Positions 30,269 through 43,091 of a DNA stretch of 64,000 nucleotides are shown one piece after another. How positions within the stretch are numbered: position 1 is the first letter of the stretch; each line of letters starts with the position of its first letter. The notes below the pieces were generated by a model, which was given only the letters and a program-made list of their open reading frames with translations, searched no databases and was not told the DNA's origin. The translations under genes were made by a program, and so were the position numbers. The stretch comes from TIUS-1 sp964019505 (GTDB taxonomy: Bacteria > Bacillota_I > Bacilli_A > Mycoplasmatales > Mycoplasmataceae), in assembly GCF_964019505.1 (NCBI RefSeq), contig NZ_OZ026449.1:248001-312000 (forward strand). The letters are read 5' to 3'.

Positions 30269-33200
30269 ATGAGACAAAATTGACTGCTATTCAAGCAAGG
30301 ATTTAAAGGAATTTTAAAATATAAAATTCAATTTTTCATTTTGATTTTACTGTCATTTTTATCTACATTTTATTTTGTAACAACTAATGCTTTAACTAGC
30401 AGAATGAACCGCGCTTATGATGAAGTGGTTGGTAGCTTTGAAAAGTTTGACTATTCGTATATTAGAAAAACTGATGAATCAAACTTAGTAGACAATAACA
30501 AGACATTTATATCAATTCTTGATTTTTTACCAGAAAGAAACAACTATATTGTTGGTCAAAATAATAAGCCAATTTTAGAGTCATTCAACATTGTTTTGAA
30601 TAACCACTCTGAGTTGCTTGGAGACAATGAGAGCAACCCATTGGGTGAAAACAACTTTGTCACATCTGCCTTTTTTGAAAAAGACGGAAGTGTTAAACAA
30701 AAGTTTGGTGACATATGAAATGGAGCCACAGATGATTCATGAACTTGAAGACAACTTGCGAAGTATAATTTAAATAGACACACTGGAGAAGATTACTTTT
30801 TCGGTAATGCACTTGATTTTCAATTCAATAGCACATTAGATAATGTTCTCAAAGTATCTAAACAAGCAGGTAGAGAGTCTAAATTCTCCGTTCCCAATTT
30901 TGTATTGAGAACAACTATATTATTGGCTCAATCATTGTATGATGAAATGGAATTAATATCTCAAGATAATAGCTTTGAAAATTATGATTCATTATTTTAC
31001 AAGTACTGATCAAAAGAAAATTTGGAACTTGGAGTTGATTTTAGAAGACCAAATGATCTAGTTGGTGAGGAACTAGGTAACATTGGAAATAATCAGGTTA
31101 CTCCTTGATTGACAAAATTAAACCTAACCAATGTAGAAACATACATTTTCAATGCGCTTGAAACAATACCTTATTTCTTGTTACAAGAAATTTCAACATT
31201 TCACATAACATCACAAAATATTGTTTTTAATGATCCTGAAATTGAAAAATTAAAATTTTGAAAAGATCCAACTCAATTTCCTAATGATGACGACGAAGCA
31301 AGACAAAAGTTTGTTGAATTTTTCAATGAATTTAATAGAGTTGCTGAAGAAAAACAATTACTTAAGTTAAATTGATATGACATTTCTGGTCTGGTAGAAA
31401 TTGGTAATTTGGGTGATGCTCTTGAATACAACAAAGAGTTAACTTTTAACTATATTTTTGGTTCGAAATTAAAACCATCTAATGTTGGGGAACGTATTGA
31501 AAATAATAATTATATCCTTTCACAAGAAGACAAAAGAGTTTATCCTGTACAGGAAAGTATTAATAACATTACTCAAGGTGATAAATTTGTAACATTTGAT
31601 TCAGATGCAAAAAGCGAAGACATAACAAACCCAGATGGATTAAGAGGTGTTGCAAACCCAGTTAACGTTTATTTTAAAGATAATGAATTTGATATTTTGA
31701 GCTCAAAAAATAGAATTATGCCATTTGAAAAATTAAATAAAGGTCAACAGTATGTATCGGAATTTGGTGGTAAAAAAAGTAACTATGTTGATAGGGATTA
31801 TTTAAATAAATCAATATACTCAATGGATATGATGCATCATGAAATGTCTGCAAGTGTAGCGGAATTAGATTTAATAGTCCGTGAGGAAATGTTTTATTAT
31901 GATCAAGTACAGAAGTTAAACTTTAGATTTGTTGTCCATGATGACAAGAATGAATTTAACTACAAAATACTTGCAGGTGTTGATGCTAATAGTTCTAATG
32001 AAATTGTTATATCTCAACAGTTTGCACTAATTAATAATTATAGTATTGGAAGTAAATTAAAAATTGGAAATACTAACTTCGTTATTTCTGGTTTTGGTTC
32101 TGACGCATTAACATACTATCCGTTGGGTGATCCTGAAATTCCAATATCAGATGTAAAAAACACAGTAATTGTGTACGCTCCAAAAATGGTTGTAAGGAAT
32201 ATAATTTCAGCTGGTAACGACAAAGACTTTTTAGCATCAACATTAATGTTTATGTCTGATGTGGAAAAAGGAAATTCACCTGAAATAACTGAAAATAAAA
32301 TTGAACAATTTGATAGACAATTGCTTAATAACAAAAAAAAGCTAAATACAATGTTTGCAAACAAAGATGAAAATTCAGGTTTATTTAATGGAATTAAAAA
32401 ATTTGAATCAACTACTTTTAATTTAAACTGAGAGCTTCAACCAAAAATTTTGTTTATCGTAACAATATTCAGTTTAATATCTTCAATTATAATTATTGTC
32501 ATGGCATTTATTACATTGTTGTTCACAATTAAGAAAGTCGTAGATTCAAACTCAAACCAAATTGGTTATTTAAAAGCAATGGGTATAAATAGCAAAAAAA
32601 TTGGTGTATCGTACCTTGGTTATTCATTGATTATTGGATTACTGGTTGTACCATTAGCTTGAGTTGGAGCAGGACTATTCCAAGAAGTGATTTCAAAAAT
32701 ATTTTCAAATTACTTTTCATCAACTCTGTATGAATTTGTGTTTAATTGAAAAGTGTTAGCAATTGTTTGACTTGTATTCCTAGTTGGATCTGTATTATTT
32801 TCATATGTAATAACTGTTTTACTTACAAGAAAAAGCGCACTTGAAATAATAAATAAGGAATCATCTTCAAGTTCCAAGTCTATCGTTAACTTTAAATTTA
32901 AATCATTTGATAAAATTCCATTCAAATACAGGTTTGCATTGAAGATATCTGGTAGAGGTTGAAAACAAATTGCTGTTATTACATTTTCTACATTTATAGC
33001 TATTATTGTTATTTCAGTTTCTGCACTTACACCATCAGTGTTAAGCGTTTATGTTGGTGATGCAACAAAGTATATGAATTATAAAAACATATATGACATT
33101 TCGACACCAATCTCTTCACTTCCTACGTCTAAACCTTCATTAACTGCAACTAAGGGAATAGAATACTCAGAATCAAAATATAAATTTGATGAAGAACTAT

Positions 33201-35791
33201 CAGAAGAGGGAACTGCCGATTTACTATTTGATGATGTACAAATGTTTAATGACTTAAATTGAGACGCGTCACTATTTCCAAATATTGTTTTAGATAATAA
33301 TGCAGTACATGGAAGAAAGGGTGACCTTTCTTGACAAGAAGAATATATGTTAAGATCTCAAAACACATCAAATAAAAGTTCTGAGGAGTTCATTTTAAAT
33401 ATGATTTATCCAGTGTTTGGGAAAATAATGAACATAAATGGTTCATCATTTTCACCAGGAACATTTGAGAGATTCTCTAATTTCTTCTGAGCCGCTGATA
33501 ATAACCCAGTAAATGGTAAACCATATTCTGGTGAATCTGCCACAACTGAGTTCAAAGCAAAAGCGCAACAAGTAAAAGATAATTCAGCACTATTTAACAC
33601 AGTGATCCCTGAGTTACTTAACCTATTGATTAAAAACGAAAATGTATTTCCTGAAGGTCCGCCAGAAGAAGTGGAGGCCGCTAATGGTTGAAAAGAAAAA
33701 TTACTATTTTTAGCAATGACATTCTTACCAAATACAGGGATGCAATTTCTAAAAAGATCACCAAATAGATTGAGTCAATTTACAATTGGTGTAAATACAG
33801 AAAATTATACTCCAACAAAAGAAACGTTAAGTACCAATGCGAGTGGTTTGGTTAATGATAAAAAAATATCAATTACTGGATTAAAATCAAATCAAAATGC
33901 ATATGTACTTGATGATATAAAAAATCAAGACAGAGTGTTTGTAAATAATTACAATACATACAAAGAGCTGAACAATTTGTTCGATAATCCTCTTGCAAAC
34001 CAAGACAAAAATATTACATACAATGGCACTTTAATATACGATGGGTCTACACGTACGTTAAACATACCAGTAATAACAAACTTAAAAACAAATGAAGTAT
34101 TTAATTTTAAAAAATCAAACCCAAAGTTAGATTCTCTAAACTCTAAGCAATTAAAGTTATTTTCTGAAGATGGGGAAGTGATTCCAAACAATGCATGAGT
34201 CTATGATAATAGAGATGCAGTAAATATCGGAACACCAATTGATGATATAAAAAATCAAAAATGGAAAACAAACGAATACTTACCAGCGAACGATATCAGT
34301 CCATCAAAGTTCACGCATAACTTACAATTTGATATTAAACAAAATAAAATATCTGAATCTTCAAGTTGATTCATTGATTCATACTTTGATGGTGGGTTTA
34401 ATGAAGAAAATTTAAGATTTGAATTACGACCTCAATACAATTCATTTAACATGAAACTGTTTATACCAAAGTCTAAATTAGATGGGCGTGAAATTGAATT
34501 ATTAACCGGTACATCAGCAAGAACAGATGCTCTTATGGATATAAATGATTCAAATTATGCAGATAGTTGAAAACAAAACGGAATAAAATGAGGTGGAAAA
34601 ATAAACTCTAACAATGTTCCAAAAATAGCAAAAGATGCATGAATGTATGAAGGGTCAAAAGATGATGAATGAATATGGATCTCACCATTCAATTTATTGT
34701 ACTCAAGTAGAGCATCGATAAACCCTGAAACAGGAGCGACATTTCCAGGGTCATTAGACCAACTTGGTAGAAACTTTGGTTGAGCAGCGGAAAAGATTGA
34801 TACATCTGGAGCACCAATAATTGTTTCACAAGATACAAAACTTCCTAGTTTCTTAAATGAAGTTAAATTGGTAAACGAAGGAACGATCAATACGTACAAT
34901 ACTGATATTATAATTGCTGATCAAGATATCGTAAACTTATTGACAAATAGAAGCACAGCAAAATATATACCAGTTAATTATAATTTTCATGGTAATAAGT
35001 TAAGAGAGATAAAGAGTTCAAGTACTGGAACAGTGTTGCCAGTATTTGAAACATTAGGGCCAAGAGAGATTTTAAATAAAATGAACGGACTTGATAAGGA
35101 CGGTAACAATACAAATATAAATGAAAAAAACTTTTATATGAAAGATCAACTTACTAGTTATGGCAACCCGCTTGAACAAGTGGTACAAAACTTAGACTTT
35201 ACAACAAAGTATTCAACTTTTGATGAGGCATACGGAGTAACGTCTGGATTTAGTGGTGTTCAAAAAAATACTCCAGGTATATTCATGTCTCACATGGAGC
35301 AAAAAAGTAATACAGCGTTTACTGATAATCTTTCTATTACATATAGCAAAATCGACTTTGTTGATTCTATGCTTGGGTTGATAATAACTTTAGCAGAAAC
35401 AATATTAGTTGTGTCGTTATTCTTGATTACTGGAATTATTATAATAACAGTATTGGTTATAGCAATTATGGCAGATATATTTGTTTCAAAATATAATAGA
35501 TTCATTGTAACAATGCGTGCAATTGGATACACAAAATGATCGATATTATTTAGTGTTTTATCTATATCTACTATTTCCAACTGAATATTTATTGGTCTCG
35601 GATTTGGAATCAGTGTTCTAATAACGTCGATATTATTTGAATCACTAAAATCATTAGGTATTTACATACCATTCATTTTTGCATGATATGTACCAGTTAT
35701 TATTATATTAGGGGTAATTTTAATATCTTTATTAGCTTGCTTAATTTCACTAAATAGAGCATTCAAAATAAGGCTGACAACATTATCTTAA
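30269..35791 (+). CDS. Giant FtsX-type ABC permease (1840 aa)
   Basis: Two FtsX/MacB-type modules can be seen. An N-terminal helix (about residues 22-40) is followed by a very large external domain (about 45-720), a three-helix bundle (about 725-855) with the typical cytoplasmic QIGYLKAMGINSKKIG loop, a further helix (about 905-925), a second external domain (about 930-1690) and a last three-helix bundle with the matching FIVTMRAIGYTKWSI loop. MacB-like permeases do not transport through the membrane but transmit ATP-driven motion to external partners. No ATPase gene is adjacent; the upstream lipoprotein is a likely external partner. The start is ATG 30269 with AGGATA before it. Dozens of TGA codons are Trp. 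At 1840 aa it is several times the normal 400-650. Confidence 0.8.
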
Positions 35792-35797
35792 TTAGTT

Positions 35798-35826
35798 AAA
35801 AAAAGACTTTTATAAAGTCTTTTTTT
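35798..35826 (+). terminator. Intrinsic terminator of the lipoprotein-permease operon
   Basis: AAAAAGACTTT / AAAGTCTTTTT with a 3-nt loop and T-run. Confidence 0.8.
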
Positions 35827-35854
35827 AAACCCAAATTCCCAAAATATACTGGTA

Positions 35855-35881
35855 TTGATTTTTAAATGAAAATTATATAAT
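35855..35881 (+). promoter_or_regulatory. Promoter of the gls24-like / fakA operon
   Basis: TTGATT (35855-35860), spacer of 15 nt, TATAAT (35876-35881). The gene itself has AAAGGAG at 35905-35911, so this transcript has a leader. Confidence 0.55.
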
Positions 35882-35915
35882 ATATATAAGACTATTTAAA
35901 TTTAAAGGAGACCCT

Positions 35916-36224
35916 ATGGAATTAATTAAAGAAATAAATAAAATAATTACTTCAGAACTTTTGACAATACCTGGTGTATTGCAACTAACACACCCGTCAG
36001 TTGAATCATCAAAAGATGAAGAACCAATTCATGTTATAGATATTGAAGATGATGAACCAGAAATAAACATTCACTTATCATTAATTAAAGGATTAAATAT
36101 CATAGCTGTTTCACAAGAAGTTATTGATAGAGTTAAACCTAAGATTGACAAATTAGTTGATTTTAAAAAGAGTTTTTCAGTTAACGTTTTTGTTGACGAA
36201 GTTAAAGCAAAGAAGAAGAAATAA
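35916..36224 (+). CDS. Asp23/Gls24 (YloU)-like protein
   Basis: The 102-aa protein is encoded directly before fakA, the place occupied by yloU (Asp23/Gls24 family) in Bacillus and relatives. Sequence support is modest: an N-terminal helix, an acidic loop (about residues 28-48), the alternating NIHLSLIKGLNI strand, then QEVIDRVKPKIDKLVDF and a strand SVNVFVDEV, like the alpha/beta order of the family. Its exact function is unknown, though in Firmicutes it is linked to envelope stress or fatty-acid metabolism. It is 19 nt from fakA. Confidence 0.6.
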   Translation: MELIKEINKIITSELLTIPGVLQLTHPSVESSKDEEPIHVIDIEDDEPEINIHLSLIKGLNIIAVSQEVIDRVKPKIDKLVDFKKSFSVNVFVDEVKAKKKK

Positions 36225-36243
36225 AAAGGAAATATAATACACA

Positions 36244-37935
36244 ATGTCACAAGCAACAAAAACACTAAAAGATATGTTAGAAAGTGGAGTAAATAACATT
36301 TACAACCATTACCCTAAAATTGATAAACTAAACGTATTTCCAATTCCAGATGGAGATACTGGAACAAATATGAACCTTACATGTACAAATGGATTCGCTG
36401 ATCTAGAAAATGGATCATTTGAAAACATTGGAGACTTAATGGCTAAGTTCTCACGTGGACTAATCATGTCAGCACGTGGAAACTCAGGAGTTATCTTTTC
36501 ACAAATTATTAAAGGTTTTTCTAATGGGCTTTCAGGTCAAACAGAAGCAACAGCAGAAATTTGAGTAAAAGCATTCGAACAATCAAAAATAGCTGCGTAT
36601 GACGCAGTTATGAAACCCGTAGAAGGTACTATCTTAACTGTTATTAGAGAAACATCAGAATCAATTACTGAAACTTTTGCAGCTAACCCAACAATTACAG
36701 AAAAAAAATTATGAGAAGCAATTATTGTGGCCTCAAACAAATCTTTAGAAAACACTCCAGAATTACTACCAGTTCTTAAAAAAGTTGGAGTAGTTGACTC
36801 AGGTGGATTTGGACTTGTTAAATTCTTCGAAGGAATGGAAAAATTCTTAAGAACAAAAAAAATATTAGCTAGATCAAAAAAACTTGAAGATAACGAAGGT
36901 GGAAACGTCGAAATGGATCTTGAAGATGAAGAGTTTGGTTACTGTACAGAAGCTGTTGTTCTTCTTTCTCAAGATTACATCTCAACAATTAATGTAAAAG
37001 AAATTAGATCTACTTTTGAATCATTTGGAAACTCATCAATTGTTGTTGTAGCTGATGGAAACATTTTAAAAACACACACACATGCGTTGAAACCAGGAAT
37101 CATATTAGAAACATTACAAAAATACGGTGAATTTGAAAAGATTAAAGTTGAAAACATGACACTTCAATCTGATAAGCATGTTAAAGGTGGAAACCCATCA
37201 ATTAAAAAAGGTTCTGGAGACGGTAAGACAATGACAATCATTGATTCTGAAGTTGAAAAACCAAGAAGATTATTAAAAAATACAGCAGTTATTTCTGTTG
37301 TTCCTTCAAAAAATATTCTTGATTACTTTAAAGAAGAGTTACAAGTTGATTATGTTATTAACGGTGGATCAAAAATGAACCCATCAACAAAACACTTCAT
37401 TAAAGCTATTGCCGAAGTTGATGCTAAAGAAGTTTACATCTTACCAAACGACAGTAATATATTAATGGCTGCTAACCAAGCAAAATCATTTGAGAAAAAA
37501 TCAAAAGTTCACGTTATCCCAACTAAATCAGTTGTGGCTGGTATGGTTGCGTACTTAAACTTAGATAAAGAAGAGAACTTTAAAAAGAACTCAACAAGTA
37601 TTAATAAAGCATTAAAAGACTTAGTGTCAGTTTCAATTTCTACAGCATCTCGCGATGTTAAGTTGAATGGTGTAAATATTAAATCAGGTAACTTATTAGC
37701 TCTAGTTAATGAAAAAATCTTTGCTTCTTCAAAAGACTCAACAGAAATTTTCAAAAAAGTTTTTGATAAATATATAACTCCAAAAACAGAAATTATAACA
37801 ATATTCCAAGGTACAGAAGCAACTTTCAAAGAAGTCAACTTCTTGAAAAAATACTTAGATGAAAACTTTGATGTTGAATATGAAATCATTGAAGGTGGAC
37901 AAGAAATCTACAAATTCTTCATTGCAATTGAATAA
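36244..37935 (+). CDS. fakA: Fatty acid kinase subunit FakA (DAK2/YloV)
   Basis: The 563-aa product is the kinase subunit that phosphorylates exogenous fatty acids held by a FakB (DegV-type) protein, giving acyl-phosphate for phospholipid synthesis. The N-terminal DhaL-like domain has the Mg-ATP-binding signature FPIPDGDTGTNM (about residues 34-45) and SARGNSGVIFSQ. The middle contains DSGGFGLV, and the C-terminal domain ends FFIAIE. Length is the usual 550. Two TGA codons are Trp. With plsX in this window it forms the host-fatty-acid uptake route of an organism that cannot make fatty acids. Confidence 0.93.
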
Positions 37936-37943
37936 TAAAAACT

Positions 37944-37966
37944 ATGCCAACAAAGGCATTTTTTTT
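37944..37966 (+). terminator. Intrinsic terminator of fakA
   Basis: ATGCC/GGCAT with a 6-nt loop followed by T8. The T-run is directly followed by the TATAAA of the next gene. Confidence 0.7.
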
Positions 37967-37967
37967 A

Positions 37968-37975
37968 TATAAAAT
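37968..37975 (+). promoter_or_regulatory. -10 box of second giant permease, next to start codon
   Basis: TATAAAAT at 37968-37975 ends 6-8 nt before the ATG at 37982. There is no Shine-Dalgarno, so the transcript may be leaderless. No good -35 is seen because the place is taken by the fakA terminator. Confidence 0.45.
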
Positions 37976-37981
37976 ATCTCT

Positions 37982-40900
37982 ATGCGCCAAATACTAAAAT
38001 CATATCTAAAATTATTCGTAACTTCTTGACTTGAAACTCTAGGGACTTTGTTGTTTTTAATCACGTTTATAATTGTGATTCTTTCAATGTTGCCGGCTCC
38101 ACTACAAATCTCATTAATGGCTTATCAAACAAACAAAAAAACAAATCAATGAGATTACACTGTGCAACTTACAGGAAATAAGGTCGCTGGATCAAACATG
38201 ATAAAAAATGATGTTTATGATTTTTCATCTGAATTTTTAGAAAAAATAGCAATTAACTTTAGTAAAGGAAATGTAGTTGCCAAAACATATAGTGATGCAT
38301 TTGAAACGGACCCAAATTCAATTGAACTAAAACCAACAAGTGGTGAATCTATGTGAATAGGATTTGAATCAATTAGCGAAGAGAGTGATGTTGTTGATTT
38401 TGGTAAGTTTCTATACAACCCGTGGTTTAAAGATGCATATGATGCAACATTAAAAATACTTGAAATTGTATTAGATGAAAACCCGAAAGAACAAGAAAAC
38501 CTTGAAAATTCTGAAAAACTTTTAAACCAAACTAAATACTTAGCAGAAATATTTAACTATACTGTTATGGCAAATCAACATTATAGTCACAATACATCAA
38601 TTGGTGGTGATGTATTAGACGATAGTGAAGCAGGTATCAAGTCAGTATATATAAATATAATTTCTGATATTGTTGGGTATAATTTTTTATTTGATTCAAC
38701 TTGAACAAAAGAACTAAATGGAGTATCGAGTGATAAAAACAAAGCACTAGATGAGTTTAATACTGCATTTAAAGAAGCAAAAATTAGCAATGTATTTAAG
38801 CCAGAATTTTTAAATTACTATAATGTAAACACAAGAAAAAAAGGATCTGAAAGTACATATATGTTCAGAGATATTTGAGCTTCGATCCAAACAAATGTAT
38901 ATGAACAACTGATTGATCAAGGGTTACCAATTAAATATAATCGTGAAAATACATTGTTTACACTTGCAAAAATTGGATCAAACAAATTACAACCCGTTAA
39001 CTTTACAGAGGTTCACAATAAAGACAAAGAATCTAAGAAAATCAATAACTTAGTTTTTGACAAGAAAAATAGCGAAGTTACAGATGGCGACAATTTGATA
39101 GGATTAGATTCTGCTGGGAATGATATTTTTTATAATTCAATAAAAAAATATGACAACAAATTTACTGCGGGGAATGTAAAAATTGAACTTGGTAATACAG
39201 ATAAAGTAGCATACAAACTAAATGGAATCACTACAAAAAAAGATTCGTATAACTATTCAATGTTTGAATCGAAATCAACACTTTCTGGTGAATTATATAT
39301 TAGAGAGAATGCATTCAATGAGTTGTACACAGAACTAGCAGTAATCCAAGATGAAAATAAACCGGTTGTTGGTACAAATAAAAGTCCTCTCGAAATGAAA
39401 TCAACATTCTATTTGGAAGTTGATGATAGCGCAAATCAATCAGTGGTTATGTCTTATCTTTTAGGTGATGTATCAAATAGTAAACAAAATATATTTGTAA
39501 TTGATACGGGTAATATTTTTACAAAAGATGAATCACCACAATTGAAAATGATAACAATGGTTAACTTAATGACAATTATATATTCTGTAATTGGTGTTAT
39601 CTTATTCTTCTTGGCGTCAGTGTTTATGTTGTATTCACAAAAAGAAGAATTAACAAGAACACGTAAACAATTAGGAGTATTTAAATCTAATGGATATAAG
39701 ACTTGAGAGTTGTGTATTCCATCAACTGTAAAAGTATTTTTATTAATGATTATTGGACTTGTGGCTGGTTATTTATTTTCTTTCCCATTACAAATTAATG
39801 CTGTTGAAAAACAATTTGGTGGAATAGGGGCATTTAGCATTGATAAAATTTATGCACATCCAGTATTCTTATTCGTTTTATTATTTGTAATTCCGTTCAT
39901 ATTTACTGGTGTTATATTTTTAATACTATTAAAGTTTTTAAGTGAAAAACCATTAGACTTAATGAAACCGGTTTCAAAACCAGTAAATATAAAACACCCA
40001 TGATGATATTGAGCATTGATGCCATTAATATTTCCATTTGTTCTTGTTCATAAGCTATCAACTAGAATATGAAGAAATACAAGATTTGCATTTACCTTTA
40101 AATTGCAAGCTGCATTCTTATCAATTTCAAAAGGTAAATTTACTATAGTAATAATTTTATTTTCTTTTGCAACATTCTTAGTTTCTATGGAAATGAAAGC
40201 AATTCCAGTTATGAACAATATGTTCAATGAAAGTACTTCATTTATGGATGATAAAACAAATCATGAATCATATATAAACGGAGACAACATAGATATTGAT
40301 AATGATGGAAATTGATCAGTTGAACAAGAGCGTTTTATTGGTAGAAAATATATTGACCTTAACGGAAAAACGGTTGATCATTATCTTGAAAAACAAGAAG
40401 CATTAAGCAGCGAACAAAGAGAATTAGATGATTTCGTTTTCGACGTACATAATGTTATTGACCTCATGTTCAAACAAAGACTTGAGTTCTTAAGCGATGT
40501 AAGAGAACCTGATGATGCAAGAATGGAGTTGTCATCAATATTTGCACTTGGCGCATTACTGCTTCCTGTAAAACCAACGAGTGAATCTTTAGAATACTAT
40601 GAAAAAATGGTTAATGATATTGAAGAATTCGTCAATGACCCAGAAAACAGTCAAGAAGCAATTGAAGAATATAGTAAAGAAAAGGTTAGCGAATTTTTCG
40701 TGGAAGCTAAAAATGCATGACTTGACCCAGAAGTGAATTATGAATCACTAATTTTTTCAACACTTCACAAAGACAAATCGCAAATTGAAAAACCGAAAGC
40801 AATACAAGCAAACGACATATTTAAAATTAGTTGAATGCTGATTTCTGGATTAACAGAAAATGTTGAGTTAGCCAAACTCCAAACTGTAAATGAGGTTAGG

Positions 40901-42337
40901 CAAAAATTGACTGAATATATGGAAAGCGGAAACAACGATCAATTAAGAGGTTCAAAACCTGATAAAACTGTTGAAGAAGAAATCGAAGAATTAGTTGAAA
41001 AGATAAAAGAAAAACTAATTGAAATTATTTCATTTTTAACAGACCATGGTTATATGGATGTTATTGAAGTTGCGGTTACAAACTCAAATTTTGTACAAAA
41101 ATTAATCCAACCATTATTATTAACTGATAAAGACACAGATCCTTTAATAACAAATAACGCAATTGTATTTGATAGCAAAAAAGAAACTTTGGTAAAAAAC
41201 GATGAGATAAGAATTGAAGGACATAACTTCTATTCAACATTAATGGCATTTGATTCAAATAATGATTATGGTGACATTAGACGTCAATATAAATTTGAAG
41301 GAGTTGCAAACTGAAGTCGTCTTTCTAAAATAAATGCTGACGGTTCAATTAATGTGATCATTACAAAACCGATTGCAAAAATTAAAAACATTGGAGTAGG
41401 CGATGAAATTGAAATTTACTTACGTGGAAATAAAGAAAATCAAAAAGCAGTAAAAGGTCACGTTATTGGAATTCAAACAACAAACATTGTAACCCATACT
41501 ATTTATGCAGATTACTATGCATACTTAACGGCTCAAACTGGACTATCAACCGATTACACTTATGTAGACAAAGAAGCAATTGACCCAGAGAAAAATGAAT
41601 TTGCATATAAAGATGTCCATTATTTCAACAAGGTTATATCTCAAAAGAAAAAAGTTAACTTGCCAATTTCAGATATCGGATTTGATTTTACAGAAATTAC
41701 AAAATCATTTACATTCACTCAAGATTCATTTTCATATATGACGTTTGTAGAAAATCAAGATAAAGCACTTTGATTTACATCAATGATTGCTGGGTCAAAT
41801 TATTTAAGCAAATATCTATCAATTAACGCAACTGAATGAAAAAATAAAATATCACCGAATAGTTTCTTTGTAGATGTTCCATCAATGATGGATGCTACAA
41901 GTTCATATGAAATCATTAAAGCGGGTGCACAAGTAATGATTAAGTTAATTACAAATATGATGATTGTAAACATTGTTATTTCATTAGTGTTGTTATTAAT
42001 CTTATTCTCAGTACTAATTAAAATTATTATTTCTGATGCTCAAGGTATCATAATATTAATGAGATCATTTGGATACAAAGACTTACAGATTAATTGAATT
42101 GTTATTGGTAAGTACTTAACTTATTCAGTAGCTGCATTTATTGTTATGTATATTGCATCATATTTCACATGAATATTTATTGCAGACTTAGCTTGAAATA
42201 AATATGCAATTATCTTAGCTATACCAACAATGTACTGACTACCATTTGCGATCTTTGCAGTAATGGAATCAGTTATAGCAATAGGTTGATTATTTGGAGT
42301 TTATCGTCTAAAAAAATTACCTTTAGCAAGAATTTAG
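37982..42337 (+). CDS. Giant FtsX-type ABC permease (1451 aa)
   Basis: The layout is that of the other giant permease: N-terminal helix (about residues 15-40), external domain (45-515), three-helix bundle (525-650) with the cytoplasmic TRKQLGVFKSNGYKTWE loop, another helix (718-738), second external domain (740-1300) and a last bundle (1310-1440) with IILMRSFGYKDLQIN. Two FtsX modules thus exist in one chain. No ATPase or lipoprotein gene is next to it. It may need a LolD-type ATPase encoded elsewhere. The start ATG has no ribosome binding site. TGA is Trp at many points. It is not a close copy of the 1840-aa protein; shared features are architecture rather than sequence. Confidence 0.78.
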
Positions 42338-42344
42338 AAAACAT

Positions 42345-42373
42345 AAAATGTAAGACGAAAGTCTGCATTTTTT
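42345..42373 (+). terminator. Intrinsic terminator after second giant permease
   Basis: A bulged hairpin AAATG-TA-AGAC, GAAA tetraloop, GTCT-G-CATTT, then T-run. Confidence 0.7.
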
Positions 42374-42464
42374 ATTCTTAAATTTGTACGATAATTTATT
42401 ACTATTTATATTAATTATCAAATAATCATTTAAAATATTAATCATAAATAGGAGTATAAAATAC

Positions 42465-43082
42465 ATGGATAAATCATACACAACACCACAACCAGTTGGA
42501 GCAACTGGCGGTGCAAAGTTTGGGTACTTTATATTAATCATATTAACTTTAGGAATATTCTGATTAGTAATGATAATTGGCAGAAAAAATAAGATACGTA
42601 GAATGGGGATGAAAGTTGATGAATCAGAATCAGGAATTGATGTTCAATTGGCTAAAAGAGCTGATACATTAACAAAGTTAATGGACACAGTTAAGTCATC
42701 AATCAAATTTGAAACTGACATACTTACAAAAGTAACGGAACTAAGATCAAGAGCTACAAGCGGATCAAATGATATTACAGCAAAATCGCAAATCAATAGT
42801 GAATTGCAAGCAGTAGAAAGAAAAGTTGGATTAGCTATTGAAGCTTACCCAGATCTAAAATCAAATGAAAACATATTACAATTGCAAAACTCAATTAAAG
42901 ATGTTGAAGATAATATTGCAGCATCAAGAAGAATTTATAATTCAAATGTTACAACATATAATTCACAAATAATTACATTCCCAACAAATGTTGTTGCAGC
43001 TAAAATGGGATTACAAACAAAAGTATTGTTTGTAGCAACTGAACAACAAAAACTAGACGTAAAAATTGATTTAGGTATTTAG
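42465..43082 (+). CDS. LemA family protein
   Basis: The 205-aa protein has an N-terminal transmembrane helix (about residues 24-44), then the LemA signature DVQLAKRADTLTKLMDTVKS and the helix with TKVTELRSRA, and repeated amphipathic helices to the end. LemA proteins expose a short N-terminus and place a helical coiled domain in the cytoplasm; the function is not known. ATG at 42465 follows AGGAG at 42450-42454. It is 9 nt before the next gene and probably forms an operon with it, as LemA often pairs with a DUF3137 protein. Confidence 0.85.
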
Positions 43083-43091
43083 TAGACTTTT

